Positions 9,027 to 17,070 of a stretch of DNA of 64,000 nt are shown piece after piece (positions within the stretch are counted from its first letter, which is position 1; each line of letters starts with the position of its first letter). Source of the stretch: Methylobacterium gnaphalii (GTDB taxonomy: Bacteria > Pseudomonadota > Alphaproteobacteria > Rhizobiales > Beijerinckiaceae); assembly GCF_007992215.1 (NCBI RefSeq), contig NZ_BJZV01000013.1, positions 1 to 64,000 on the forward strand, read 5' to 3'. Made by a program: the position numbers and the translations under genes. The notes beneath the pieces were generated by a model. That model did no database searches. It was not told where the DNA came from and saw nothing but the letters and a program-made list of their open reading frames with translations.

Positions 9027-9058
9027 GGACGTCAGGGTAACCTGACGTCCTTTTTCTT
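9027..9058 (+). terminator. Rho-independent terminator
   Basis: GGACGTCAGG - GTAA - CCTGACGTCC is a perfect 10-bp stem with a 4-base loop, followed by TTTTTCTTT. It lies 34 bases past the Tim44-like gene. Confidence 0.93.
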
Positions 9059-9196
9059 TGTTGCCCCACTTTTCATATACAACTATCAAGGGAAAATTAT
9101 AACTTTAGGTAAAACATAAGACAACCTGCCATAGAATGTTCCGACTACAGGTAGCTTTTTCTGGACGCCGTCTCGTTCTGAGCCTTAGCCTTCGAT

Positions 9197-9247
9197 CGAT
9201 CCGAAGCGCCGGGAGTAACAGGATGCCCTTCCCAACGCCTCGGATCG
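9197..9247 (+). promoter_or_regulatory. Leader hairpin candidate before the haem-oxygenase-fold gene
   Basis: CGATCCGA (9197-9204) and TCGGATCG (9240-9247) form an 8-bp inverted repeat enclosing 35 bases that contain further complementary blocks (GGGAG with CTTCCC). It ends about 14 bases before the AGGAG of the gene at 9270. The preceding 130 bases (about 9060-9185) are strikingly A+T-rich for this genome and probably hold the promoter. Confidence 0.4.
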
Positions 9248-9269
9248 AGACAGAACCAGGAGATTAGGA

Positions 9270-9980
9270 ATGGCTGAAGCTGCTGTCGCAAACAGAAAAG
9301 GCGGCGTTGTTGAAGATCTGCGCAACCATTTGAGCCTGCTCGTCTCAGGTATCGACCAAGAGCCAACAATCACGGCTTTCAAAAACGGTTCAGCGGACAA
9401 GAACCTCTACGTCGCTTTTCTGGTTCAGACCCGGCACTACGTTGCGTTGACCGCCCCCCGCCTCGAAGCAGCGGGCCGCCGGCTGAAGGAGTTGGGCGAG
9501 CATCCAGAACTCGCTGACCTGTTCTTTCAGAAGGCCGAGGAGGAAAGCGGCCATGATATCCTGGTCGACGATGACCTGTGCAGCCTCGGCCTCGACCCGG
9601 AAAAAACCCTAGCGGAGAACCCCCCGGGCGAGTGGATCACCGCCTACAACAGCTGGATCACAGCGGCGACGAACGGTCGCCACCCGGCCGCCTTCCTCGG
9701 CAGCGCCTATATCCTCGAAGGACTCGCCGTGGAGCGCGCCGGCAAGGTGGCCAGGGCGCTCGTCGCCTCGAGCAGCATCCCAAAAATCGCTGACGCCGTC
9801 ACCTTCCTCGACCTGCATGCCGAGGCGGATATCGGCCACGTCGACGACCTGGAGCGCATCCTCGCCGAACTGGACGACGCCGCCGAGCACGATGCCATCG
9901 TCATGACGGCAGCGGCAACACGGGGCGCCTATCTCGGTATGCTCGACGAAGTCGGACGACGCCAAGCGAAGGCGCACTGA
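9270..9980 (+). CDS. Iron-containing redox enzyme, haem-oxygenase-like fold (HDO/TenA-like)
   Basis: 236 residues, all helical in character. It carries the pattern of haem-oxygenase-like diiron oxidases (HDO): AEEESGHD (Glu90-His95), YILEGLAVE (Glu150) and LDLHAEADIGHVDDLE (His183, Glu185, Asp187, His190). These Glu/His positions are the likely iron ligands. The family includes UndA (alkene-forming), SznF-type N-oxygenases and TenA/PqqC relatives, so the substrate cannot be named. AGGAG sits just before the ATG. The next gene, on the same strand after a 185-base gap, encodes an N-acyltransferase, hinting at a lipid-amide or small-molecule product. Confidence 0.8.
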   Translation: MAEAAVANRKGGVVEDLRNHLSLLVSGIDQEPTITAFKNGSADKNLYVAFLVQTRHYVALTAPRLEAAGRRLKELGEHPELADLFFQKAEEESGHDILVDDDLCSLGLDPEKTLAENPPGEWITAYNSWITAATNGRHPAAFLGSAYILEGLAVERAGKVARALVASSSIPKIADAVTFLDLHAEADIGHVDDLERILAELDDAAEHDAIVMTAAATRGAYLGMLDEVGRRQAKAH

Positions 9981-10002
9981 TCAGCGACGAGCATCGCTCA
10001 CC

Positions 10003-10118
10003 ACCGTCATTCCGGGGTTCGTCGCAGACGAGAACCCGAATCCAGGCGGGATGCGACGCTGAAAACATCCCGCGCAGCCATGAATTCCTGATCCCGCTTC
10101 GCGGCCCAGGAATGGCGC
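10003..10118. repeat. Intergenic palindromic element with three hairpins
   Basis: The segment starts ACCGTCATTCCGGGG-like and holds three inverted pairs: GGGTTCGTC/GACGAGAACCC (imperfect), GCGGGATG/CATCCCGC (10046-10053 and 10066-10073) and ATTCCTG/CAGGAAT (10084-10090 and 10107-10113). This layout resembles the short interspersed palindromic units common between alphaproteobacterial genes. I see only one copy in the window, so repetition genome-wide is inferred. Confidence 0.55.
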
Positions 10119-10165
10119 CAGTGGGCGCTTCAACCATCCGGGCTTGAGCATCGAGGCACTTCGTG

Positions 10166-10996
10166 ATGGCGACGAGCGATCACAGCACGGCCGGCTATCA
10201 CGTCGTCAAAGCGCGGACGGTGGCCGAACTCGACACCGCCGCGCGCGTCCGGTGGGAGGTGTTCTCCGGGGCGATGCATCTGGCGCCGGACCTGCTACCG
10301 GCCCTGCGCGAGATCAACGGCTTCGACGTGCTCGACACAACCGACAACTTCGTCTGCTACAAGGGCGAGGAGGCTGTCGGCACGATCCGGCTGCTGCGGC
10401 CGAACGCGGCCGTGGCCCGGGTCCAGAAGCTGCCTCTCGGCTTGCCGCTCGAACTCTATTGCCGGGTCGACGATATGCCGCCCCTGGCGCGAATGGCGGA
10501 ACTCGGTCGTGCGGCGATCCTCAAGGAGCATCGCGGCTCACCAGCGATCGGCCGGCTCTACAAGGCCGCCTACGACGCCTCGCGCCGCGACGGCATCAGC
10601 CACTGGCTCGGCTTCAGCCTAACTGAGACCGACCATCTTCGCGATACGCAGATCGTCCTTGATATCCTCGCTGCAAAGGGCCGCACCGCCGCGCGCCCTT
10701 GCCTACGGGCAACGCAGCCCGAGCCCGCGCACGAGCCGTCCCGCCCGTTCTACACGGAGGAGCAGCGCCGCCTCGCTGCAGACGGCGAATTCGGCGAGTT
10801 GCCGCTTCCGGCGATCGTCCGCTTCCTGCTCGGCATCGGGCTGAGCTTCGTCGGCCCGCCGCTTTTCGAGCCGACCTTCAAGGAATACGTCCTGCCGATC
10901 ATGCTGCCGCTCGACGACTTCGCCCGCTCCATCTTCGGGCGGCGGGTCATCGGGCGGGCGGCGCTCGCCGAGCAGGATCGAACGGCGGCAGCCTGA
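10166..10996 (+). CDS. GNAT-type N-acyltransferase (FeeM / N-acyl amino acid synthase-like)
   Basis: 276 residues. The N-terminal part matches the autoinducer-synthase-like GNAT fold: VKARTVAELDTAARVRWEVF, then DTTDNFVCYKGEEAVGTIRLL, then ELGRAAILKEHRG and a region ending HWLGFSLTETDHLRD. Such proteins move an acyl group from acyl-ACP to an amine. The C-terminal ~100 residues (from about 175) form an extra segment with a hydrophobic stretch (AIVRFLLGIGLSFVGPPLF), suggesting membrane association. ATG 10166 is chosen over GTG 10163. It follows the HDO-like gene on the same strand. Assignment to this group is from motif order only; the acceptor is unknown. Confidence 0.72.
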   Translation: MATSDHSTAGYHVVKARTVAELDTAARVRWEVFSGAMHLAPDLLPALREINGFDVLDTTDNFVCYKGEEAVGTIRLLRPNAAVARVQKLPLGLPLELYCRVDDMPPLARMAELGRAAILKEHRGSPAIGRLYKAAYDASRRDGISHWLGFSLTETDHLRDTQIVLDILAAKGRTAARPCLRATQPEPAHEPSRPFYTEEQRRLAADGEFGELPLPAIVRFLLGIGLSFVGPPLFEPTFKEYVLPIMLPLDDFARSIFGRRVIGRAALAEQDRTAAA

Positions 10997-11012
10997 GTGC
11001 TTCGCGCCCTCG

Positions 11013-11219
11013 TCAATCCGTCAGCGTGCGGGCTTCTTCCGGCAGCATGATCGGGATGCCGTCGCGGATCGGGTAGGCGAGCTTGGCGGAGCGGCTGATC
11101 AGCTCCTGGCGCGTGGCGTCGTAGTCGAGCGAGTCCTTGGTCAGCGGGCAGACCAGGAGCTCCAGGAGCTTGGGATCGACGCGGGTCGCCTCAACCGGCT
11201 GGGTGGTGTCGTCGGCCAT
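11013..11219 (-). CDS. Trm112 family (UPF0434/YcaR-like) protein
   Basis: 68 residues. The core [19 protein letters not shown], then [16 protein letters not shown] is the YcaR/Trm112 signature. Relatives are small zinc-ribbon-like proteins that bind methyltransferases, though bacterial members often retain, as here, only one Cys and so may not bind zinc. It lies on the same strand as the Lon-N protein upstream, 71 bases apart, so may be co-transcribed. Confidence 0.88.
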   Translation of the reverse strand: MADDTTQPVEATRVDPKLLELLVCPLTKDSLDYDATRQELISRSAKLAYPIRDGIPIMLPEEARTLTD

Positions 11220-11290
11220 CGAATGGGTCTCATCCTGAGAGGGAAGCGCGGCGCGTATACCGTCACGAGGTCACGGCGGCATCCCGAAAA

Positions 11291-11959
11291 TCACTGAAGT
11301 GTCGGCTCCGAGCCGTTGCCGCGCACCAGCTCCATTTCGGTCACGGCGATCAGCACTTCGGCACGCGTCTTGAGGTCGACGGCTTCCAGCATTGCCTGCT
11401 TCTCGCGCACCCCGAAGGGGCTCATCATGCAGAGTGCGTTGACCAGCGCCTCATTGGGCGCCTCCTCGATGCCGCCCCAATCGACCTTGAGGTCATTGAC
11501 CTCGACGAAGTCGCGCAGCGCCTTCAGCACGCCCTCGCGGTCAACGGCCTCCTCGCCGGCGCGCGGCTCGAAGTCGGTGCTGAAGTCGTCGTAGGAGACC
11601 TGACAGCGGCGGTAGGCTGTGGCGCCCGCCAGCTCGCTCTCGATACGGAAACGCGCGATGCCGGTCAGCGAGATCAGCAGCCGCCCGTCGCCGGTCTCGG
11701 CATATTGCGTGATGCGGCCGGCACAGCCGACCTTGTAGAGCCGCGGCGCCATGGGTGGCCCACCGCCCTCAGCATCCGGCTGGATCATGCCGATGATCCG
11801 CTCGGTGCGCAGCGCGTCCTCGACCATGGCGAGGTAGCGCGGCTCGAAGATGTTGAGCGGCATCTGCCCCCGCGGCAGGAGCAGCGCTCCGGGCAGCGGA
11901 AAAACCGGGATGATGGCGGGGCAATCACCCGGCCCCTTGTAGCCCGAATGCAGGCTCAT
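11291..11959 (-). CDS. Lon substrate-binding-domain (LON-N) protein
   Basis: 222 residues. The protein is only the N-terminal domain of Lon protease: IPVFPLPGALLLPRGQMPLNIFEPRYLAMVEDAL opens it (quoted in part: LPGALLLPRGQMPLNIFEPR), with VGCAGRITQYAETGDGR in the middle. It lacks the AAA+ and Ser-Lys peptidase domains. Stand-alone LON-N proteins are widespread and may be adaptors or chaperone-like binders. It sits 31 bases after the thioredoxin-like gene on the same strand, consistent with a proteostasis operon with CnoX-like and Trm112-like neighbours. Confidence 0.9.
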   Translation of the reverse strand: MSLHSGYKGPGDCPAIIPVFPLPGALLLPRGQMPLNIFEPRYLAMVEDALRTERIIGMIQPDAEGGGPPMAPRLYKVGCAGRITQYAETGDGRLLISLTGIARFRIESELAGATAYRRCQVSYDDFSTDFEPRAGEEAVDREGVLKALRDFVEVNDLKVDWGGIEEAPNEALVNALCMMSPFGVREKQAMLEAVDLKTRAEVLIAVTEMELVRGNGSEPTLQ

Positions 11960-11990
11960 CGGCCGGCCCCCCCGAGGCGCCGCGACTGGA

Positions 11991-12932
11991 TCATGAGAAG
12001 ATCAGCGTCGAGAGTTGCCGGCGCCCGCGGATCGCGGCCGGATCCATCAGGCCCCAGGCCTCGAAGAACTGCAACAGCTGCTTGCGCGCCGCCTCATCGT
12101 TCCAGCTGCGGTCGCGCCGCGCGATGGCGACGAGCTGATCCACCGCCTCGTCGCGCTTCCCGTGGGCATTGAGCGCCAGGGCGAGGTCGAAGCGGGCCTG
12201 ATGGTCGTCGGCATTCGCGTCGACCTTGCTCTGCAGCCCGGCGAGGTCGCCGAGGCTCTCAGCCTGCTCCGCGAGATCGAGCGCGGCGCGCACGCCGGCG
12301 AGAGCCGGATCGGCTGCCTTGTCCGGCGGGACCATGTCCAGCACCCGGCGGGCATTCTCGACCTGACCCAGATCGAGCTGCCCCTTGGCGAGCCCGGCAA
12401 AGGCCCGGACGTTGTCCGGCTCCTCGCGGATGATGTGTGTGTAAAGCTCGGAGGCCTGGGCGTGGTCGCCCTCCCCCGCGAGGCGGTCGGCCTCTTCGAG
12501 GAGTTGGTCGATTTCCGAAGGGCCGATGAGGCGCATCACGAACGCCTTGACGTCGGCCTCGGGCAGCGCGCCGCTGAACATGTCCACGGGCCGGCCGCGA
12601 TCGATTGCGATCACCGCCGGGACGCCCTGCAGGCCTAGCTGCTGGCCGATCTGGCTGAACACGGCCGGGTGCTCGTCCACATTCAAGCGGACCAGCTTCA
12701 GCTTGCCGCCGGCGCCGGTGACGACCTTTTCCAGGACAGCCGAGAGAGTCTTGCTGGAGGGAGCGCGAGGCGACCAGAAATCGACGAGAACCGGCTGGTT
12801 CATCGACGCGTTGATCACGTCCTCACGGAAGCCGGCCGTCGTCGTGTCCTTGACCAGCCCGCCGGGTGCTCCGGGATTGGCGCCGAGCGCGGGGGGATCG
12901 GTGAGCATGGAGCCCTCGTGGTCGGTACGCAT
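11991..12932 (-). CDS. CnoX/YbbN-like thioredoxin-TPR chaperone lacking all cysteines
   Basis: 313 residues. An N-terminal thioredoxin fold (about 25-135: QPVLVDFWSPRAPSSKTL, LNVDEHP, QGVPAVIAI) is followed by TPR-like repeats (about 145-310), the architecture of CnoX (YbbN), which protects proteins from oxidation and hands them to GroEL or DnaK. The active site W-C-G-P-C-K is replaced by W53-S-P-R-A-P-S-S-K61, so both catalytic cysteines are missing, and I find no cysteine anywhere in the protein. It therefore cannot act as a disulphide reductase. ATG 12908 with GAGGG before it is a plausible alternative start. Confidence 0.88.
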   Translation of the reverse strand: MRTDHEGSMLTDPPALGANPGAPGGLVKDTTTAGFREDVINASMNQPVLVDFWSPRAPSSKTLSAVLEKVVTGAGGKLKLVRLNVDEHPAVFSQIGQQLGLQGVPAVIAIDRGRPVDMFSGALPEADVKAFVMRLIGPSEIDQLLEEADRLAGEGDHAQASELYTHIIREEPDNVRAFAGLAKGQLDLGQVENARRVLDMVPPDKAADPALAGVRAALDLAEQAESLGDLAGLQSKVDANADDHQARFDLALALNAHGKRDEAVDQLVAIARRDRSWNDEAARKQLLQFFEAWGLMDPAAIRGRRQLSTLIFS

Positions 12933-13012
12933 GATGTCAGGTTTTCGTGTGTTTAGATGGGGTTTGACGCACGTCTGACCAGAGCGGCCGCGCGCATCCG
13001 TGAGAGCCGGGC

Positions 13013-13480
13013 TCAGCGCTTGGGAGCATCCTTCGGCTTAGTGTCGGTGATGAAGGTGCCGGCGTAGCTCTTGCCCTGCGAGTTGGCCTCGCAGGCGATC
13101 TGCGTCTTGCCCGGCTCCGGCGATGAGAACTTGCAAGAGCCGACGCCTGGAGCGGGAGAACGGACGATGCCGTCCTTGTTCGACTGACCGGGCGTGACGA
13201 GGTTGATCGGCTGAAGCGCCTCGGTGATCTCGGTCGCCTCCTGCTGAGCGCCGCTGCCGGCGAAGCTCAGCGTCTGTCCGTCATTAGCCGAGAAGTCGAA
13301 GCTGGTTCGGTTGCCGATGACCGTATTCGTCAGCTTCTCCTTGCAGTTCGGCGTGATGTCCTGGCCGCCGATGACCAGCTTCTCGCAATGCCCTTCCATG
13401 GTCACGACGGTTTGCGCCTGGGCCGTTCCGGCGCAAGCCGCGAGGGCTGCCATCGTGAAGAGCGCGCGCAACGTCGTCAT
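13013..13480 (-). CDS. Small secreted protein of unknown function
   Basis: 155 residues. A clear Sec signal peptide (TTLRALFTMAALAACAGTAQA) precedes a mature chain with four cysteines (GHCEKLV, PNCKEKL, GSCKFSS, IACEANS), fitting two disulphide bonds in the periplasm. No lipobox. ATG 13480 is chosen because it places the signal peptide at the N-terminus; the frame extends upstream to 13546. I do not recognise a family. Its start lies 62 bases beyond the end of xth on the same strand. Confidence 0.8.
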   Translation of the reverse strand: MTTLRALFTMAALAACAGTAQAQTVVTMEGHCEKLVIGGQDITPNCKEKLTNTVIGNRTSFDFSANDGQTLSFAGSGAQQEATEITEALQPINLVTPGQSNKDGIVRSPAPGVGSCKFSSPEPGKTQIACEANSQGKSYAGTFITDTKPKDAPKR

Positions 13481-13542
13481 GCCGTAAGAATCCGTTCGTT
13501 CGAAGCGAGGTGGTGTGAGTCTTGGGGCAACCGGGCCGCCTT

Positions 13543-14340
13543 TCAAGCGGCGGCCGCGAGCTCGACCGTTACCGGCACGTGGTCGGAGGGCTTTTCGAGC
13601 CCGCGCAGGTGCTTCTGAATGGAGGCCGAGACCAGCCGGTCGGCGGCCTGCGGCGAGAGCAGCAGGTGGTCGATACGGATGCCGGCATCCCGCTGCCAGC
13701 AGCCGGCCTGGTAGTCCCAGAAGGTGTAGAGCTTGTCCCGTGGGTCGCAGGCGCGCACGGCTTCCGTGAAGCCCTCGGCGAGCAGCGCGCGGAAGGCGCG
13801 GCGGGTCGATGGGAGGAAGAGTGCGTCCTGGAGCCAGGCTTCCGGGTTGGCCGCGTCCTCCGGCATCGGGATCACGTTGTAATCGCCGGCGAGCACCAGC
13901 GCTTCCTCCGTCTCCATCAGCCTGCGCGCATGGAGCCGCAGCCGCTCCATGAAGGCGAGCTTGTACTCGTATTTCGGACCCGGCGCCGGGTTGCCGTTCG
14001 GCAAGTAGATCGTGGCGACGCGCACCGGCAGCGCGTCCTCCCCAACCACCAGGGCTTCGAGGTAGCGCGCCTGCTCGTCTTCCGGATCGCCGGGCAGCCC
14101 ACGCAGCACCTGAGTCATCTCCAGGGGCCGGCGCACCAGCAGCGCCACGCCGTTATAGGCCTTCTGCCCCAGCGTCTCGACGGCGTAGCCCGCGGCCTCG
14201 ACCTCCTCGCGCGGGAAGGCCGGGTCCTGGCACTTCAGCTCCTGCAGGCAGACGACGTCGGGCTTGGCCTCGTCGAGGAAGGCGATGAGATGGCCGATCC
14301 GTTGCTTGATCGAGTTGACGTTCCAGGTGGTGATCCGCAT
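13543..14340 (-). CDS. xth: Exodeoxyribonuclease III (AP endonuclease)
   Basis: 265 residues. Acts on abasic sites and 3' blocks in base-excision repair. The EEP-fold motifs are MRITTWNVNSIKQRIGHL, the metal-binding LQELKCQDPAFP, NGVALLVRR, the DYNVIPMPEDAANPE segment and a C-terminal RIDHLLLSPQAAD ... SDHVPVTVEL. ATG 14340 is chosen because MRITTWNVNSIK is the conserved beginning; the frame runs up to 14382. It is about 94 bases from the divergent ceramidase-like gene. Confidence 0.96.
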   Translation of the reverse strand: MRITTWNVNSIKQRIGHLIAFLDEAKPDVVCLQELKCQDPAFPREEVEAAGYAVETLGQKAYNGVALLVRRPLEMTQVLRGLPGDPEDEQARYLEALVVGEDALPVRVATIYLPNGNPAPGPKYEYKLAFMERLRLHARRLMETEEALVLAGDYNVIPMPEDAANPEAWLQDALFLPSTRRAFRALLAEGFTEAVRACDPRDKLYTFWDYQAGCWQRDAGIRIDHLLLSPQAADRLVSASIQKHLRGLEKPSDHVPVTVELAAAA

Positions 14341-14433
14341 CGGGTGCCGCGTACTCGCCGTCAGTGATCGGGCGACCGTCATCGGGCCTTAGCGCCGCTC
14401 TGGCAAGGCGCGCCGAGCGGAGGGCTTTGGACG

Positions 14434-15126
14434 ATGGATGCATCCTGGTTCGCGCCGGTGATGGCCTATTGTGAGCGCCTCGACGGTGGCTTCTGGGCCG
14501 AGCCGCTCAACGCGGTCTCGAACGGTGCCTTCCTGGCCGCGGCGGGCGTCGCGGTGCTGCGCGAGCAGCGGGGCAAACAGCGCGATCCGGCCGCGTTGGT
14601 GCTGGCCGGGCTGGTGACTGCCGTCGGGATCGGCTCATTCCTGTTCCACACATTGGCCAACCGCTGGTCGATGCTGGCGGATGTCATCCCGATCGGGCTG
14701 TTCATCTACGCCTACCTGCTGCTCGCCCTGCGCCGTTTCCTCGACCTGCCTGGCCTCGCGGCAATCACGATGACGATGGCGTTTGCGGCCTTCAACCTCG
14801 GCTTCGGTACCCTGGCGGACATGGCGCTCGGCCAGTCGAGCGCCGCGCTGACCAACGGCTCGATCGACTACGTGCCAGCGGTGCTGGTGCTCGTGATCGT
14901 CGGCGGGACACTGGCGATTTCCAGTATCCCGGCGAGGCGCAGAGCGGGACTGTCGCTCCTCGGCATCGCCCTCATATTCCTGCTCTCGCTGATCTTCAGG
15001 ACGATCGACCGCAGCGTATGCCGTGAGCTTGCCAGCGGCACGCATTTCCTCTGGCATCTGCTCAACGCGACGGTGCTCTACCTGCTGATCATTACGGCGC
15101 TTCGCTTTCGCCAAGCCACAGCCTGA
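14434..15126 (+). CDS. Ceramidase-like (CREST superfamily) integral membrane protein
   Basis: 230 residues with about seven hydrophobic segments. The alkaline ceramidase pattern is visible: FWAEPLNAVSNGAFL near the N-terminus, GSFLFHTLANRWSMLADVIPI (His72, Asp83; quoted in part) and a C-terminal GTHFLWHLLNA (His204, His208). These His/Asp residues correspond to the zinc site of the CREST superfamily. It would hydrolyse amide-linked lipids in the membrane, but the bacterial substrate is unknown. It converges on the acyltransferase gene: the two stop codons abut at 15126/15127. Confidence 0.85.
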   Translation: MDASWFAPVMAYCERLDGGFWAEPLNAVSNGAFLAAAGVAVLREQRGKQRDPAALVLAGLVTAVGIGSFLFHTLANRWSMLADVIPIGLFIYAYLLLALRRFLDLPGLAAITMTMAFAAFNLGFGTLADMALGQSSAALTNGSIDYVPAVLVLVIVGGTLAISSIPARRRAGLSLLGIALIFLLSLIFRTIDRSVCRELASGTHFLWHLLNATVLYLLIITALRFRQATA

Positions 15127-16230
15127 TCAGGCCGTCTGCAACTGCAACTTTTTCTTCGGCGCGTCGGCGATGTGGAAGGCCGCCGGGCGGCGAAACAGGA
15201 ACGACAGCCGTGTCCCGCGGATCAGTCGCTCGAAAACCAGCGGCGTCACCACGGCCACCGCCGTCACGATCAGGCTGGCGAGGCCGATATCGAGATCGGC
15301 CCGCACCATCACGGCGCGGGTGACGGCCATCGGCAGGAAGAAGGCGAGGTAGATCACGATCGAGCGCTCGCCGCAGGCGCGCAGGGCCCGCGTGACGGGA
15401 CCGCCCGCCTCGGTCAGCAGCGCCGCCACCGTGACGATCGCCATGGCGCCGAGGCTGCCGATCGCGAGGCTGACGACGGGCAGGCTCGCCAGGGTCGGAT
15501 GGTGCTCGATCCCCGTCGCGGTGAAGGCCAGCGCGGCATTCAGCCCCGCCCAGGCCGCGAGCCCGGCCAGTGCCGGTCCGACATGCGCTCGCGCCCATTG
15601 CGCAATATCGAAGATGCGCTCGGCAAAGACGAAGCCGATCAGGAAATAGACGTAGCGACCGCAGAACTCTTCCAGCAGGTACGGCACGCCGTGAAGCGGC
15701 AGGCTCTGCAGTACGGCAGCTCCGGCGACGAGCACCAACGGCCGCACGCGCCCATGCAGCAGCTTGGTCACCACCGAGAACACTGCCAGCAGGTAGATGA
15801 ACCAGAGTGTCGAGTACGGCTCGACCAACGCCCAGGCGAGATGGAGGCCAAAGGCCGAGAACGCTTCGGCCGGGCCGTTGCTCCCCTCGACGATCGGGCC
15901 CGCTTTCACCACCGACTGAATCAGTACCCAGAGCACGTAGAAATAGGCGAAATGCACGATGCGGCGGTCGGCGAAGAGACGCCAGTCTCGGCCGATCACC
16001 CGGCCGAGGAACAGCCCTGAGAGCAGGAAGAAATCCGGAATCCGGAACGGCTTCGCGAAGGCGACGACGTAGTGCATGAAGCCGTCGCCCCCCATCGCCT
16101 CGCCGGTGCCGAGGGTGGAATGCATCATCACCACGAGGATGATGCAGAGACCCTTGGCGACGTCGACCCAGGCGCAGCGGACTGCGTCGGAGGGCGCGAC
16201 GGTGCGGGTGGCGTTCAGCGATGCGCTCAT
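15127..16230 (-). CDS. Acyltransferase-3 family membrane protein
   Basis: 367 residues with about ten transmembrane segments. The opening CAWVDVAKGLCIILVVMMHS carries the family's RxxxxDxxRG/K-like start and the His in MMHS; FRIPDFFLLSGLFLG follows, as in OpgC/OafA relatives. These inner-membrane enzymes acetylate or succinylate periplasmic sugars. The C-terminal tail is short and basic (PKKKLQLQTA). It is convergent with the ceramidase-like gene and has no glycan genes next to it, so the acceptor cannot be named. Confidence 0.88.
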   Translation of the reverse strand: MSASLNATRTVAPSDAVRCAWVDVAKGLCIILVVMMHSTLGTGEAMGGDGFMHYVVAFAKPFRIPDFFLLSGLFLGRVIGRDWRLFADRRIVHFAYFYVLWVLIQSVVKAGPIVEGSNGPAEAFSAFGLHLAWALVEPYSTLWFIYLLAVFSVVTKLLHGRVRPLVLVAGAAVLQSLPLHGVPYLLEEFCGRYVYFLIGFVFAERIFDIAQWARAHVGPALAGLAAWAGLNAALAFTATGIEHHPTLASLPVVSLAIGSLGAMAIVTVAALLTEAGGPVTRALRACGERSIVIYLAFFLPMAVTRAVMVRADLDIGLASLIVTAVAVVTPLVFERLIRGTRLSFLFRRPAAFHIADAPKKKLQLQTA

Positions 16231-17070
16231 ATCGATCGGGTCGGTTGGACAGGCCCATCGTGCGGCAGCTTCGTTAAGGAGACAGCCGGTCGGCAGCGCT
16301 CATCGCGAATGGGGAAAACACCGGGTTAAGAGCGATCCAGGCTCAAACCAATTCGTCGTTTGGGAACAGGCTTTTACGCGCGATCGAATCGCTCTGCCGT
16401 CATCGCACTGGTTCGCCGGATCGAGGCCAGTGAGGAATGTGAGCGCGCGGTGTGTCGAGATGCGCGTCATCGTCCCCGCGCGGTGCTCCGCCGGGGGCAT
16501 GGCCCAAGAACACACCCCGATGATGGGGTGACGCGGGACGCCGTGGAACCTCACGGCGCGCAGTGATCACAAACACATCCGCTTCCCCGGCGTCCCGCGG
16601 TTCCGCGCCGTTGTGAGCGGCGCGGGCCGGTTTTGCGTCACGATGCTCTCCGGAGCCTTCGACCTGTCGCTCAACACGCCCCGGTGCCGGGCGCCCATCT
16701 CGCAGGACGCCCCCATCCCGAGGAAGTTGCGTGGCACCTCCTTCCGTGCGCGACGCCTCCTAGTGGACGCCGCCGACAGCATCTCGGTGTCGCCGAGCCA
16801 GGGTCGGCCAAAGCCCGGCGCATTTCCTCGCCGAACCCCGCCCTGCCAGGACGAGCTTGCGTCGAAGCTCCGCCCGGGGCGGCGATGGGTGAGATCACCG
16901 ACGCGGGCATCGCCCGATCTCCCACAAGCACCGCCCTCAACCCTGCGGCGCTCCCCCGATGGTCCGGGAGACCGGTACAGGCACACAATCATAGAATAGG
17001 AAATATGTCAAGATGCGAGTCTTGCGGGCACCCGCCCAGGCGAGCGCAAAGCAGCGCTGATGCGCCCGGA
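16231..17070. other. Gene-poor stretch with strong secondary structure; possible ncRNA
   Basis: No open frame here looks like a real protein; the longest (16567-16992, minus) is Arg/Gly/Ser-rich. Several dyads stand out: CGCGGGACGCC (16532-16542) with GGCGTCCCGCG (16589-16599), CCGCGCCG (16603-16610) with CGGCGCGG (16618-16625), and CGCCGTG/CACGGCG inside the first. At the right end, 16988-17011 is a short A+T-rich island with TTGACA on the minus strand. A leftward structured RNA is possible but unproven. I could not match it to RNase P RNA, tmRNA, 6S or SRP RNA. Confidence 0.4.

Noticed and set aside
16808..16835. GAGGAAA...CCGGGCT on the minus strand resembling the RNase P core
   Set aside because: The universal GAGGAAAGTCCGGGCTC string is not matched exactly and no other conserved RNase P segment follows.
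16567..16992. 141-residue minus-strand frame in the gene-poor region
   Set aside because: Arg/Gly/Ser-rich with no motif and no ribosome binding site; the segment is better explained as structured or non-coding DNA.
17006..17011. TTGACA on the minus strand as a sure sigma-70 promoter
   Set aside because: The best -10 (TATGAT) is only 12 bases away, too short for sigma-70; kept only as a hint for the candidate RNA.
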